Part shown: positions 52,823 to 63,990 of the stretch, piece after piece | Layout of the letters: each line of letters opens with the position of its first letter | Numbering within the stretch: the first letter of the stretch is position 1 | NCBI GenBank assembly: GCA_963210315.1 | Contig: OY723259.1 | Span: forward strand, 310,001 to 374,000 | Length of the DNA: 64,000 bases | Direction: 5' to 3' | Source: Rhynchopus euleeides | Taxonomy: Eukaryota; Euglenozoa; Diplonemea; Diplonemida; Diplonemidae | Notes under the pieces: model-generated | Seen by the model: the letters and a program-made list of their open reading frames with translations, nothing else | The model's database searches: none | What the model was told of the DNA's origin: nothing | Position numbers and translations under genes: made by a program

Positions 52823-55800
52823 TCACGACGACTGCTGCCCCTTCTTCCCGCCCTTACCACCCTTACCACCCTTCTTGCCACCCTTCCCACCTTTCTTCCC
52901 GCCCTTGCCGCCCTTGCCACCCTTGCCACCCTTACCGCCCTTGCCACCCTTACCGCCCTTGCCACCCTTGCTACCCTTACCACCATGCTTGCCCTGGCGG
53001 CGTAGCCGCTCCTGCTCCTCCTTCTGCCTCTTTAGCTCCCGCTGCCGCCTCTCCTCCTCCTCCTGCTGCTGGCGCTGTTCAGGGGGGAACAGCCTCTGCA
53101 CGTTGCGGTGGGATTCCTCATCGTCAGCCCGCAGCAAATCAAGCAGCCCCACCCACGAGATGCGGAACTCCTCGGTGCAGCTGTCCGGTGTCCGGTCGTA
53201 CCGGAACATGACGCCGTGTGTCCGCATCACTTCGAGGGACTCCGCGATGTCCACCTGCTTCGTGTACGCGTCGTCGTGCAGAAACATGGCCTTCGCCGCA
53301 GGACTGTAGGAGTAGCAGGTGTAGTGCCCGCCACTCACCCCCCCGGAGTGCACCGCGCAGGCACCAAGGGTGAAGGTCGCCCTCCTGACCGACCCGAAGA
53401 TGTCGGCGATTTCGAGCTGCAGCGGCACATCGCATTGTGACGACAGGAAGGTGTGGCCACCGCCCTTGTCAGTCAGCCGCGTCACCCACAGCAGCAGCGT
53501 TCCCCCGACAAACATCGTGGTCGTCGTGGTGCTGCATCTCCCCAGGCAGCTCTTGTCCGCACATGTGAATGCGGTGCTCGTCTCGCATCGCATCGCAGAA
53601 TCCACAAGCACCTGCAGGGTCTGGAACCTCTCAGGGCTCCCCTTCACGTACCACCCCTGGTGCTGGTTGGCGCTGGTGGGGTTGCCGCACGTCCCGCATT
53701 TACCCTGCACGTCGGTAAAGTGGATGGGGAGGGTGCACACGGGGCGCCGGTTCTGTGGGCCGCACCGTCTCCATTCCCACCACTCGGCGGACAGGATCTG
53801 CAGCAACTCTCCCAGGAAATGCGCAAGGCACTGCTGCTTCCGCTTCAGGAGGCTGTGGGCCTCGCCCACATCCCTTTCCATCTCCTCGAAGACAGCTCTC
53901 CCGGACTCCCGGGAGAGCTGTCGGAGGCCATCGAGGTTCTGTTCCGATCCCTTCCCACGGCACATGTTCTTCAGGAAGGAGAGCAGGGGGTACATCGTCG
54001 TCTCGCAGGCGGTGCACTTCGGTTCGGACCTGATGACGTCGATGCAGGGGCGGAGCAGCTGCAGGCAGGCTGCCATGAAGCATGTGTTTGCTCCCTGACC
54101 GTCAGCCGTCCGCGGGAAGGACCACCAGGCTGCAACCATGCGGAAGGGGGTATGCGGAGGAGATGCGGGTTTGCGAGAGGCAGGCGATGTCACAGGGGTC
54201 ACCCTCGGGCGCTTCCGCGGGCTGCCGGTGCTGGAGTGGGAGGGGTGCCCTGGAGGGAGCGGCGCACCGTCGTCATCTGCGCAATGTCCAGGAAAATCGC
54301 TGCCACCGAGCTCCCTCTCCAAGTCATACTCCGCCGCCGAATCACGCTCCGTCACCGAATCCAATGAGCCAGGGTCATCCTCCGGCACAGGCGTGCTCCT
54401 GGTGGTGCTGCTGCTGCGCTTCCGCTTGCCCTCCGTCGACACGCAGGAACCCGGATGCGCACAGTACTCCTCCCAGGTGAGGCCGTGCGCCGAAGCGGCA
54501 TGCGAAGCCAAACTCACAAAGGGGGTCCCCTTCTTCGTGCAGGTCTCCCCACACACCTTGCAGCATGGCACCGAGGGTGCAGCAGACACCGGCGTCGCGA
54601 CCGCATCCGCCTGCGCTGACCGCCGTCCGCACCTGAGCTCAACCTCACTGAGCTGCTGCCTCAGCTCAGCCACGCACCGGTCCATCTGCCACTTCCCGTT
54701 CACCACCTCCTCCCACAAGTGATGCACCTCCACCAGACCCATCTCCGAGAAGGGCCTCAGAGGCTCCTGACCGGGGAAGATTATTTTAAGCTTCCCCAGC
54801 ACATCCTTCGTCAGCGTGGCGCGCACCTCCTCCTCCAGGCACCTCACCGCCAGGTCCGCCACCGCCGAGAGCATATCCCCGAGGTAGGTCACGGAGTGGG
54901 GGCGCCGTTTCCGCAGCCAGTCGACGCTCAGCAGGTTCTGTCTTTCTACCGTACCCGGCGCCGCTGAAAACAGCGACTTGGGAACCTCTCGGTAGATCAG
55001 GCGATTTGCAGCTTCCCGGATGCGGCCAAACTCCTCCGCCATCTTCCCCTCCACGTACGCCAGGCAGCGTGCCCTCCACAGCTGCGCTGGGAGCTTCATC
55101 TCCTCCTCCGTCAGGCTCTTCCTCGCCTTCACCATCCGGCTCACCCGCAGGCTCCGCATACACGGAACGCTGGCCATCGCACGTTCGGCGCTACGGACGG
55201 CATACAGCTCGAATTCCCCCTGCGCCAGAAAATGCTGCACCGCAGCCTCTAGGGATTCGTGCGACTCCTCAGGGTGGTCGGTGCACTTCACCACACACCT
55301 GTCCGACTCACGCTCCACCCGCAGAGCCACTCGCCACAAGCCTCTGTTCCGCCCCGAGGCGGTGTCGTCGGGGGGGGCAAATAACATCGCCGCGACCTCG
55401 GAATCCCAGGCTCCCTCGGGCACACGCGCGACATCGCTCCTGTCCCCTGGTCCAGGCGGATACAGCTTGACACGCACGGTGTGCCACTGTCCCTGGTCGG
55501 TGCATTTGAGGGAGCCGGGCGGGGTATGCGGCGGGAACGCCCTCACTTCCGTCTCGACAGCGAGGATCACGGCGGAGATGCAGAAATCCCCCTTCCACGA
55601 AAGCCGGACTCCCCGGAAGCCATTCGACTCCCTCAGCGGACCCTGGTGTTGGCACAGCTGCATCTGCTCCCACGTGATGCGGGGCCACTCCGGCTCCGTA
55701 CGCTCCCCCAGCTGCAGTGCCACGCCCGGCGGAACCCTGCGTGGGTCCAGTGCCTTCATTTTCGCCAGCACTTTGGTGGGGAAGAACCAACAGTGCTGCA

Positions 55801-58800
55801 CGACCCAGTTCGCCACAGCCCACCCGCTCTCCCCCGTGAGGGCGCAGTCCTCACCGTCCTCCGCCAACCCAGTTTCGTGGTTGAACCTACGCAAACAAGT
55901 AAGCTCCCTCTTCACCCGACCGACCCCGGAAGTCAGGTGAAGATCTGGAGGGAAAACGTCCCTCAAACGGAGTTCCGCCACCTCCCACCCGAAGTCCTCC
56001 GCCACCTGTCGATACTTCGCACGGTCCGCTTTCTGAGGGTCTTTAGCCCTATCATCCCGGGCGCGCAGGGCATCGATCTCCGCCTCGTCGGCGGCCTTGG
56101 CCTTCTCCCAGTGCTCGCTGTAACCACAGTGTGAGGTGTCTGCCGTCACACTGTCGGTACTCGCACGCACGCACCAGCGAATGCACGCTGTCGCCGTCCA
56201 CACAGACTCGAGAGGGGCCACCAATTTTTTAAAGGGTTTGGTTGGCCCATGTGGTCCCCACACCTCGTATTTCGGGTGGTTCCCGACCAGACATCGGACA
56301 ATGCCTGCAGAAGGTGGCTGCTTCGTCGCGAGAAGCCACCAACAGTCGCGATCATGCACCAACTCACGAGACGCAAATGCTTGCACAACAGCAAATCGCG
56401 ACCTCACAAAAGCGTCCCCCGGTTCCGCAAGATACCACTTGCCACCCGTCGCTCTCTCGAGTAGAGTGCCCACCACCTCGGGGCTAAATCTCCCGTTGGA
56501 GCACACAGCCCAACCGCCACCCTTCTCGACCCTCGCCTGCTCATGCTGAGCATCCTGCCACGTGACCGCTTGGAGGGGGTTCTCGACACCCAGTTCCGTG
56601 AGAAGCTTCTGCAACACGATGTAGGCCGACGAAGGGCACCCACTCTGCCAATTCGCACCCGCATCGGAGAAGGAGAACTTCGGAAAGCCCAGCCCCGCGA
56701 CGTGGTCCTCGGCAGAAAACAGCACTGGAGGGGCTGGAGTGGGAGGAGTCGGAGTCGGAGTTGCAGTTGCAGTTGGAGCTTGAGTTGCAGTTGGAGCTGG
56801 AGTTGCAGTTGCAGTTGGAGCTGGAGTTGGAGTAGTCGCAGTTTCTGTCTGCACCACCGGGGCACCCGTCTCGGCGGCGGTTGCAGATCGAGGCTGCAAT
56901 GGCCCCGTCCCCAGCACTTCAGCACCGATCCTCTCGCGGTCCTCCGCATCGTCGCGGGACATGCAGAAGAGCCTCCACAGAGAGGCACGGTGCTCTTCCT
57001 TCACTGCCGCGGGGATGGGGATTGCCTGAGGGAAACCCTTCGGGGAGCCGGAGGTCGCCTGGCCCCGCGGGAGGCTCGCCTTGCTGAGGGCCACTCGCAG
57101 CACCTTGTCACGGGACGGAAAATTCCCCTCGAGGTCGGAGGACTTGTGCGCACCTGCGAGCAGCAGGATATCCCTCATCACTTCGCGCTTCCCCAAACTC
57201 TTTGAGGTCGCAACGGCGTTCCGGATACCCCGCAGGGTCTCCACCTTCATCCTGCCCAAGGTCTTCTGGATGAGGACGTTGGCGTCTTCACGAGAGAGGT
57301 CACCTAAACTTGCACTCCCGGCAGCACAACTCAGCCTTTTCACCACCTCATCTGTCCAAAGGAGGGCGGAGACACGCTTCGGCACCTGGTGGTCAGCAGG
57401 AAATGGGGCATCCTCGTCGGAGGAGTCAGACTCGTCGTCACAGGTGGCGTCGGGGCCCACCCGTGGGCACTCCAACGAGGACAGCTTATCCCACCCTAGC
57501 AGCTTCTGCGCCGGACACAACTTGTCATCACCAGCAGCATCCATGCGATCGCCATCATCATCATCATCATCATCGCTATCATCAGGATCGTCGTCGTCGT
57601 CACCAACGTCCTCCTCCTCGCCATTGTCGTCGTCATCATCCTCGCGACCGTCGCCATCATCGCCATCCGCAGTCACATCATCAGCATCATCCTCCTGCTT
57701 CTCTGGGAGCGCCCCAGGAAGCTTCAGCAGAATGGGGAATGCAGGGGAGCTCACAAACGCCTGCACATGCTTCACCCCCGCGTCGTTCAGGGCAGCCAGG
57801 ATGCCCTTCACAGACGTCCACAGCTTTTCCCTGAGGTTGGAGGTGGCGTCAGCCGCGTCCCCCCGGTTGTTCCTGCCACGGCAGGGCTCTGCGAGCTTCA
57901 GCACGCGGTCACCAACCACGACTCGCAGATCATCGGCCTTCACATTCCGATCGGCTTCCGGAATGCCCAGCAACAGCGCGAGGCGGAGCAGGTCACACTT
58001 CAGCAGCCCCCGCAGCATCTTTGTGCCATACTTCTCCCGCAGCTCTTCCTCCGCGATCTCCCTCATGCTGCGGCGGGTCTCCTGCCTCACAGCCAGCACT
58101 GCCCTCTCCATGTACACCGCGTACTCCTCCATCGGCGCCTGGCACACAACCCAGTTGTTTGCCTTGGCCATTGCGAGGGACGCCAGGCGCTCGGGGTGGA
58201 CCATGGCAAGCCTCTTGTAGAGGAAAGAGGAGTTGCCGTGCTGGTTCTCCACCCGGTCAGAAGTAGCCGGATACCTCCGCAGGCCTTCTATCCCCAGCTC
58301 CTCCACAGCAGCCGCATCCTTCTGCATGAACTCCTTCAGCTTCGTACGCAGGGTGCTCCCGGCGGCGTGCCACGCAACCATGGCGTCAGCCGTGTGCTCC
58401 AAAAAAATTGCCTTCGCGGCGACGCGAGCAGCAGCTTCCCCCAGCAGAACGTCGTTCGGGACGTCGTCGGCCGTCTTCCCGATCACCGTGTCCGTGAGGA
58501 TGTCGAACACCTCTTTCTCCGCCGTCTTCTCATCCAGCATGCTGCCAAGCTGGTCGTCAAGCCGCTGCAGGATCTCCCAGCCCTTGTCATACGTCGGGCT
58601 CCCCCGCTTCACCGCTGACTGCGCCGTCACGTAGACCTGCCAGAGTAGGTAAGAGGTGAGGAGGTAGAGCTGGATATCGAGCTCTTGAGTCCTCTGCAGC
58701 ATCCGCGACAATGACGTCGAGAAGCTCTCACGCATGTCCTGCAGCACCTTCGACCACTGCAGGAAGCGCGAAGCGTTCTCCACGTGCACCGAGAACTTTG

Positions 58801-61150
58801 ACCCGGTGACCCGCTTGAAAGCGAAGCCCTTTGGGATCGTCCCGTGCACGGCCAACACATTGTTCAGCGCGGTCGTTCCGGAGGAATCAATCCCGTTCTC
58901 CACATCGAGAGTGGCCACGATCCCCAGCAACAGGTCAGTCGCACTCGATTTGCCCTCGCCTGTCGTAGAGTGCGACGCCCACGCACAGGCAACCGACTGC
59001 GCAGCCTGCAAGGACCTTCCAAGCTTGTGCGTGCAGCATTGCAACACACCCCGGTTGGCGTCCTTCGCCATCTTGTTGGCGGTCGCACAGTGGTCCACCA
59101 TCACCATCTGCTCCACACCCACATCCTGTTCCTCGATCTTCCGGATCGTCTCCGTCAGATTCTCCGAGAGCAGCTTTGCTCGCGTAGACGGAACTATCCG
59201 CGTCGTGACGGTGGCGCTCACCTCTTTCCCGCCCACGTACCCGTAAGCCACATGCGTGTCGTGCATGCGACCCCCAATCCTGGCGGAGGTGTCGCACCCA
59301 ATGGCCACGGTGGGCTTGTCCCCCAGCTGCGAGTCCCTCGCCTTATCCTTCAGGTACTCAAAGAAGGCCTCGACAGACACCCGGCCGGCCACCCAGTCGA
59401 GGCGCCCAATCGTCCGAGCCGAGGGAATGGGCAGCTTCTCGCGGGGCAGCCCAAACAGGATAGCGAAGACGTCCCCGATGAGCCGGTGCACCGCTTTCAG
59501 ACCCAGGCCCTCCCAACGCAGGCGGTGCACGAGCCGCCGGATCTTCAGCGGGTATGCGTGCGTGGTACCCCGGTGGTGCAGGCCGGTCGCGTAGTAGGTC
59601 TCGGGGGAGACGCGTTCCCGCAGACTCAAAACCTCCTCGGTGAGGATGCGGTTCCTCCGCTCAAGGACGTACACCTTCGCCATCGCCCACCGCTTGGCCT
59701 GGTCCAGCCGCTTCGTGACCCTCCGCCACTGAGCCGCTTCATAGGCCGGTCGGCCACGACGATCCTTCGACGACGCAGCAGTGGCGGGGGTCGCACGGGT
59801 GGAGGGAGTGGAGGCAGGGCGCGATGCACCAGACGGCGTGACAGGCCCGGGTGTGCTCGACGCAGAGACATCGTCCACTTCCATGGCTGTGCTGCACTTA
59901 CCCTCAGACACACACTCACCGAAGCAGAATCGGGCAACACGCCCTGTCGACTCTGAGCGGTGGGACCGCACAACAACAGCACCCTGACCAAGCAAGCTGT
60001 GGTTCCCGCACAGCTTCTCCTTGGCAGCAGAATTCACCCCTCCTCGGGAGATCATCCTCAGCCCAGCCTCCAAGGGCACCCCTGCAACTCCGCAAATCGC
60101 CTCCCGAAGTTGATCATGGGTGCGCATGCACCCGCTCACATCCCCAGACAGAACACGGCGGATGAAAATCTCGACGGCACCTGACAGTGTCGTCGGAGCA
60201 GCAGGATCGCAAGGAGCACAATCCAGCTGCACGCTCTGCTGTGACAGCTCCTCGCCTGCGGGCACGGCGGGGCCGTCATCCATCGACTCGGACCGCTCCG
60301 CGAGGGTCGCCGGTGTAGGGGCGTCCGACACGTCGTCGCCCGCATCGACAGCGATCGCATCCAGCAAATCACCCATGCGGCGCAGCTCAGCCGCATCCGG
60401 AGGGCCGCCCTCCATCGACACGTCCCCATCATGGACATCCTCTGTCACAGCAACCGTCGGAGCCGGAGGAGGTGCTGTTGCCGAGGTGGTGAGGCTAGAC
60501 GTCAACTGAGCCTGCGGTGTGGGGCACATGTCCTCCTCCCCCTCCTCGGAGCAATCACTGCCATCAGCCGCAGGAGGTGCGAAGCGGCCCGGGGACGAAG
60601 CAGTCAACTGCCGGACTGTCTCTTCGGAGGAGAGGGAATCGGGCGGACCTCGAGAGGCGGGTGCGCGAGGGTCGTCCATCGCCACATCACGGAGAGGAGC
60701 GTCGGCCATCACCACATCGGGTGGCAGAGAGAGGGAAGGAACGGCAGAAGGCACACAGTCGTCAACATCAGACTCATGATCAGAGCTGCAGCAGGGTGGG
60801 CAATCAGCCACGATCGCAGGACCTCGACGACACAGGCAGTAGTGCGCAACACCCTTCCTGAGCGCTCCGCCAGCACGCTTGCACAGCATCCAGCGCTCCG
60901 ATGACCCCACACACGTCAGGATGCGTTGGTCCATGTTGGGTCCCAACCCCTCCGACTCCTCGAGGTGCTGCTCGACTGCTCCCACGAGGAAGTCAAACGT
61001 CCAGCCGCAAAATCCGTCACTCTGGCCATCCAAGAACCGCGACACGAGGACCTCAACAGGGAGCCGCTGCGCTGCAGGTCTCCTTCCGCACTTCCTCTCG
61101 TGCCGCAGCAGGTTCGCATACGGCCTCCTGCAGAAGCGACAGGAATCCAT
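52823..61150 (-). CDS. giant transposase-like protein with C-terminal USP deubiquitinase domain
   Basis: 2775 residues in one frame; first ATG at 61150 (MDSCRFCRRPY). Order: C2HC finger (2-21), acidic/Ser-rich linker, conserved C/H-containing block (about 320-420), helix near 470-510, then an RNase H-like core (about 530-1010) with candidate catalytic acids in AIGCDTSAR (about 619), VMVDHCATANK (about 686) and TSDRVENQHG (about 970). Asp/Glu tract (about 1155-1215), Ala/Thr/Pro repeat (about 1440-1475), a long unknown region, a C2H2-like finger with H-x-LTWEEY (about 2196-2235). USP domain: GANTCFMAACLQLL (Cys 2357), zinc-ribbon pairs CGTC and CADKSCLGRC, SGGHYTCYSY (His 2609), LHDDAYTKQ. Tail: basic helix and GGK repeats. 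No TIRs were found around it, so a free transposon, a remnant or a domesticated host gene all remain possible. Confidence 0.8.
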   Translation of the reverse strand: MDSCRFCRRPYANLLRHERKCGRRPAAQRLPVEVLVSRFLDGQSDGFCGWTFDFLVGAVEQHLEESEGLGPNMDQRILTCVGSSERWMLCKRAGGALRKGVAHYCLCRRGPAIVADCPPCCSSDHESDVDDCVPSAVPSLSLPPDVVMADAPLRDVAMDDPRAPASRGPPDSLSSEETVRQLTASSPGRFAPPAADGSDCSEEGEEDMCPTPQAQLTSSLTTSATAPPPAPTVAVTEDVHDGDVSMEGGPPDAAELRRMGDLLDAIAVDAGDDVSDAPTPATLAERSESMDDGPAVPAGEELSQQSVQLDCAPCDPAAPTTLSGAVEIFIRRVLSGDVSGCMRTHDQLREAICGVAGVPLEAGLRMISRGGVNSAAKEKLCGNHSLLGQGAVVVRSHRSESTGRVARFCFGECVSEGKCSTAMEVDDVSASSTPGPVTPSGASRPASTPSTRATPATAASSKDRRGRPAYEAAQWRRVTKRLDQAKRWAMAKVYVLERRNRILTEEVLSLRERVSPETYYATGLHHRGTTHAYPLKIRRLVHRLRWEGLGLKAVHRLIGDVFAILFGLPREKLPIPSARTIGRLDWVAGRVSVEAFFEYLKDKARDSQLGDKPTVAIGCDTSARIGGRMHDTHVAYGYVGGKEVSATVTTRIVPSTRAKLLSENLTETIRKIEEQDVGVEQMVMVDHCATANKMAKDANRGVLQCCTHKLGRSLQAAQSVACAWASHSTTGEGKSSATDLLLGIVATLDVENGIDSSGTTALNNVLAVHGTIPKGFAFKRVTGSKFSVHVENASRFLQWSKVLQDMRESFSTSLSRMLQRTQELDIQLYLLTSYLLWQVYVTAQSAVKRGSPTYDKGWEILQRLDDQLGSMLDEKTAEKEVFDILTDTVIGKTADDVPNDVLLGEAAARVAAKAIFLEHTADAMVAWHAAGSTLRTKLKEFMQKDAAAVEELGIEGLRRYPATSDRVENQHGNSSFLYKRLAMVHPERLASLAMAKANNWVVCQAPMEEYAVYMERAVLAVRQETRRSMREIAEEELREKYGTKMLRGLLKCDLLRLALLLGIPEADRNVKADDLRVVVGDRVLKLAEPCRGRNNRGDAADATSNLREKLWTSVKGILAALNDAGVKHVQAFVSSPAFPILLKLPGALPEKQEDDADDVTADGDDGDGREDDDDDNGEEEDVGDDDDDPDDSDDDDDDDGDRMDAAGDDKLCPAQKLLGWDKLSSLECPRVGPDATCDDESDSSDEDAPFPADHQVPKRVSALLWTDEVVKRLSCAAGSASLGDLSREDANVLIQKTLGRMKVETLRGIRNAVATSKSLGKREVMRDILLLAGAHKSSDLEGNFPSRDKVLRVALSKASLPRGQATSGSPKGFPQAIPIPAAVKEEHRASLWRLFCMSRDDAEDRERIGAEVLGTGPLQPRSATAAETGAPVVQTETATTPTPAPTATATPAPTATQAPTATATPTPTPPTPAPPVLFSAEDHVAGLGFPKFSFSDAGANWQSGCPSSAYIVLQKLLTELGVENPLQAVTWQDAQHEQARVEKGGGWAVCSNGRFSPEVVGTLLERATGGKWYLAEPGDAFVRSRFAVVQAFASRELVHDRDCWWLLATKQPPSAGIVRCLVGNHPKYEVWGPHGPTKPFKKLVAPLESVWTATACIRWCVRASTDSVTADTSHCGYSEHWEKAKAADEAEIDALRARDDRAKDPQKADRAKYRQVAEDFGWEVAELRLRDVFPPDLHLTSGVGRVKRELTCLRRFNHETGLAEDGEDCALTGESGWAVANWVVQHCWFFPTKVLAKMKALDPRRVPPGVALQLGERTEPEWPRITWEQMQLCQHQGPLRESNGFRGVRLSWKGDFCISAVILAVETEVRAFPPHTPPGSLKCTDQGQWHTVRVKLYPPGPGDRSDVARVPEGAWDSEVAAMLFAPPDDTASGRNRGLWRVALRVERESDRCVVKCTDHPEESHESLEAAVQHFLAQGEFELYAVRSAERAMASVPCMRSLRVSRMVKARKSLTEEEMKLPAQLWRARCLAYVEGKMAEEFGRIREAANRLIYREVPKSLFSAAPGTVERQNLLSVDWLRKRRPHSVTYLGDMLSAVADLAVRCLEEEVRATLTKDVLGKLKIIFPGQEPLRPFSEMGLVEVHHLWEEVVNGKWQMDRCVAELRQQLSEVELRCGRRSAQADAVATPVSAAPSVPCCKVCGETCTKKGTPFVSLASHAASAHGLTWEEYCAHPGSCVSTEGKRKRSSSTTRSTPVPEDDPGSLDSVTERDSAAEYDLERELGGSDFPGHCADDDGAPLPPGHPSHSSTGSPRKRPRVTPVTSPASRKPASPPHTPFRMVAAWWSFPRTADGQGANTCFMAACLQLLRPCIDVIRSEPKCTACETTMYPLLSFLKNMCRGKGSEQNLDGLRQLSRESGRAVFEEMERDVGEAHSLLKRKQQCLAHFLGELLQILSAEWWEWRRCGPQNRRPVCTLPIHFTDVQGKCGTCGNPTSANQHQGWYVKGSPERFQTLQVLVDSAMRCETSTAFTCADKSCLGRCSTTTTTMFVGGTLLLWVTRLTDKGGGHTFLSSQCDVPLQLEIADIFGSVRRATFTLGACAVHSGGVSGGHYTCYSYSPAAKAMFLHDDAYTKQVDIAESLEVMRTHGVMFRYDRTPDSCTEEFRISWVGLLDLLRADDEESHRNVQRLFPPEQRQQQEEEERRQRELKRQKEEQERLRRQGKHGGKGSKGGKGGKGGKGGKGGKGGKGGKGGKKGGKGGKKGGKGGKGGKKGQQSS

Positions 61151-61316
61151 CTTGTGACCAATCTGGCATCGCCAGAAGGGGTTCAAACCCTGACTCCTGA
61201 CAGAAGGAGGGGGGTGCTGGTGACAAAAGCTATCAGTGCGCCGATCAAAAGTTGACTGAACAGGGGTGCCTTGTCAGCGACTGGGGGTGCGAGCGCAAAA
61301 TAAACAGCTGACAATG
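61151..61316. promoter_or_regulatory. short upstream region of the giant gene
   Basis: 166 bp between the ATG and the next mini-element. The frame stays open a few codons upstream without another ATG. No TATA-like motif is seen. Confidence 0.35.
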
Positions 61317-61432
61317 GGGGTCTTCGCTACGGGGTGATCGTCAGTGCATTTTAGTGCACTTGCTGTTGAAATGGCTGAAAACTGACGAAGATTCTCGAAG
61401 AATGACGACCAGCGAAGACCCCCACTGACGCA
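61317..61432. mobile_element. 116-bp TIR mini-element, GGGGYCTTCGCT family, copy 3
   Basis: GGGGTCTTCGCT to AGCGAAGACCCC, flanked by CAATG and CACTG (one mismatch). The interior has the GATCGTCAGTGCATTT block. It lies just upstream of the giant gene. Confidence 0.78.
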
Positions 61433-61574
61433 AAAGTTTCCGGCAAAACAGTCATAAAAAATAGTGGCTGAGTGGAAGCCACTCTCTCGCGATTCGGGTG
61501 CACAACCCGGGGTAGTAAATTACTGAATGGGGAGGGGGGTGTGTGCAGTGCTGATCGACTCCACGCTCCAACAA
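61433..61574. other. transition into satellite array
   Basis: Unique sequence between the mini-element and the first, diverged satellite unit. No gene is seen. Confidence 0.4.
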
Positions 61575-63990
61575 CAGAACGACCCATTCAGACCCGTCTC
61601 CACCCTGCCAGATACAGTAACCGACCATAGGAATCCGCTGAGCAGCCCCCGACTTTCCTGAGCAGCCCCCAGGTAATCCAGGCACAGGATGACCCGTTCC
61701 GACCCATTTGCACCCTGCCGGATACCCGATCAGCATGCCGGAGACCAATAGAATCCGCTGAGCAGCCCCCGACTTTCCTGAGCAGCCCCCAGGTACTCCA
61801 GGCACAGGGTGACCCGTTCCGACCCATTTGCACCCTGCCGGATGCCCCATCAGCATGCCGGAGACCAATAGAATCCGCTGAGCAGCCCCCGACTTTCCTG
61901 AGCAGCCCCCAGGTAATCCAGGCACAGGATGACCCGTTCCGACCCGTGTCCACCCTGCCGGATACCCGATCAGCATGCCGGAGACCAATAGAATCCGCTG
62001 AGCAGCCCCCAACTTTCCTGAGCAGCCCCCAGGTACTCCAGGCACAGGATGACCCGTTCCGACCCATTTGCACCCTGCCGGATACCCGATCAGCATGCCG
62101 GAGACCAATAGAATCCGCTGAGCAGCCCCCGACTTTCCTGAGCAGCCCCCAGGTAATCCAGGCACAGGATGACCCGTTCCGACCCTTTTGCACCCTGCCG
62201 GATACCCGATCAGCATGCCGGAGACCAATAGAATCCGCTGAGCAGCCCCCAACTTTCCTGAGCAGCCCCCAGGTAATCCAGGCACAGGATGACCCGTTCC
62301 GACCCATTTGCACCCTGCCGGATGCCCGATCAGCATGCCGGAGACCAATAGAATCCGCTGAGCAGCCCCCGACTTTCCTGAGCAGCCCCCAGGTAATCCA
62401 GGCACAGGATGACCCGTTCCGACCCGTGTCCACCCTGCCGGATACCCGATCAGCATGCCGGAGACCAATAGAATCCGCTGAGCAGCCCCCAACTTTCCTG
62501 AGCAGCCCCGAGGTAATCCAGGCACAGGATGACCCGTTCCGACCCATTTGCACCCTGCCGGATGCCCGATCAGCATGCCGGAGACCAATAGAATCCGCTG
62601 AGCAGCCCCCGACTTTCCTGAGCAGCCCCCAGGTAATCCAGGCACAGGATGACCCGTTCCGACCCGTGTCCACCCTGCCGGATACCCGATCAGCATGCCG
62701 GAGACCAATAGAATCCGCTGAGCAGCCCCCAACTTTCCTGAGCAGCCCCCAGGTATTCCAGGCACAGGATGACCCGTTCCGACCCATTTGCACCCTGCCG
62801 GATGCCCGATCAGCATGCCGGAGACCAATAGAATCCGCTGAGCAGCCCCCAACTTTCCTGAGCAGCCCCCAGGTAATCCAGGCACAGGATGACCCGTTCC
62901 GACCCATTTGCACCCTGCCGGATGCCCGATCAGCATGCCGGAGACCAATAGAATCCGCTGAGCAGCCCCCGACTTTCCTGAGCAGCCCCCAGGTAATCCA
63001 GGCACAGGATGACCCGTTCCGACCCGTGTCCACCCTGCCGGATACCCGATCAGCATGCCGGAGACCAATAGAATCCGCTGAGCAGCCCCCAACTTTCCTG
63101 AGCAGCCCCCAGGTATTCCAGGCACAGGATGACCCGTTCCGACCCGTGTCCACCCTGCCGGATACCCGATCAGCATGCCGGAGACCAATAGAATCCGCTG
63201 AGCAGCCCCCAACTTTCCTGAGCAGCCCCCAGGTAATCCAGGCACAGGATGACCCGTTCCGACCCTTTTGCACCCTGCCGGATACCCGATCAGCATGCCG
63301 GAGACCAATAGAATCCGCTGAGCAGCCCCCAACTTTCCTGAGCAGCCCCCAGGTAATCCAGGCACAGGATGACCCGTTCCGACCCATTTGCACCCTGCCG
63401 GATGCCCGATCAGCATGCCGGAGACCAATAGAATCCGCTGAGCAGCCCCCAACTTTCCTGAGCAGCCCCCAGGTAATCCAGGCACAGGATGACCCGTTCC
63501 GACCCATTTGCACCCTGCCGGATGCCCCATCAGCATGCCGGAGACCAATAGAATCCGCTGAGCAGCCCCCGACTTTCCTGAGCAGCCCCCAGGTATTCCA
63601 GGCACAGGATGACCCGTTCCGACCCATTTGCACCCTGCCGGACACCCGATCAGCATGCCGGAGACCAATAGAATCCGCTGAGCAGCCCCCGACTTTCCTG
63701 AGCAGCCCCCAGGTAATCCAGGCACAGGATGACCCGTTCCGACCCGTGTCCACCCTGCCGGATACCCGATCAGCATGCCGGAGACCAATAGAATCCGCTG
63801 AGCAGCCCCCAACTTTCCTGAGCAGCCCCCAGGTACTCCAGGCACAGGATGACCCGTTCCGACCCATTTGCACCCTGCCGGATGCCCCATCAGCATGCCG
63901 GAGACCAATAGAATCCGCTGAGCAGCCCCCGACTTTCCTGAGCAGCCCCCAGGTATTCCAGGCACAGGACGACCCATTCTGACCCATTTG
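61575..63990. repeat. 120-bp satellite, about 20 units
   Basis: Head-to-tail units of exactly 120 bp, each with two copies of CTGAGCAGCCCCC. Units differ at a few recurrent positions (for example GTGTCC, ATTTGC or TTTTGC after GACCC; AATCC, ACTCC or ATTCC after CAGGT), while most of the unit is invariant. The first and last units are diverged, as expected at array edges. Because 120 is a multiple of three, three long frames stay open (two minus, one plus), each repeating a 40-residue motif. This is more likely a by-product than coding. Confidence 0.93.

Noticed and set aside
53453-60904. Many plus-strand frames opposite the giant gene
   Set aside because: Arginine/serine/proline-rich shadows of a GC-rich minus-strand gene.
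61151-61186. Upstream extension of the giant gene
   Set aside because: The frame is open but has no ATG there; 61150 is the first ATG.
61165-61200. GGTTCAAACCC resembling a tRNA B box
   Set aside because: No A box at suitable distance and no cloverleaf can be drawn; it overlaps the 5' end of the giant gene.
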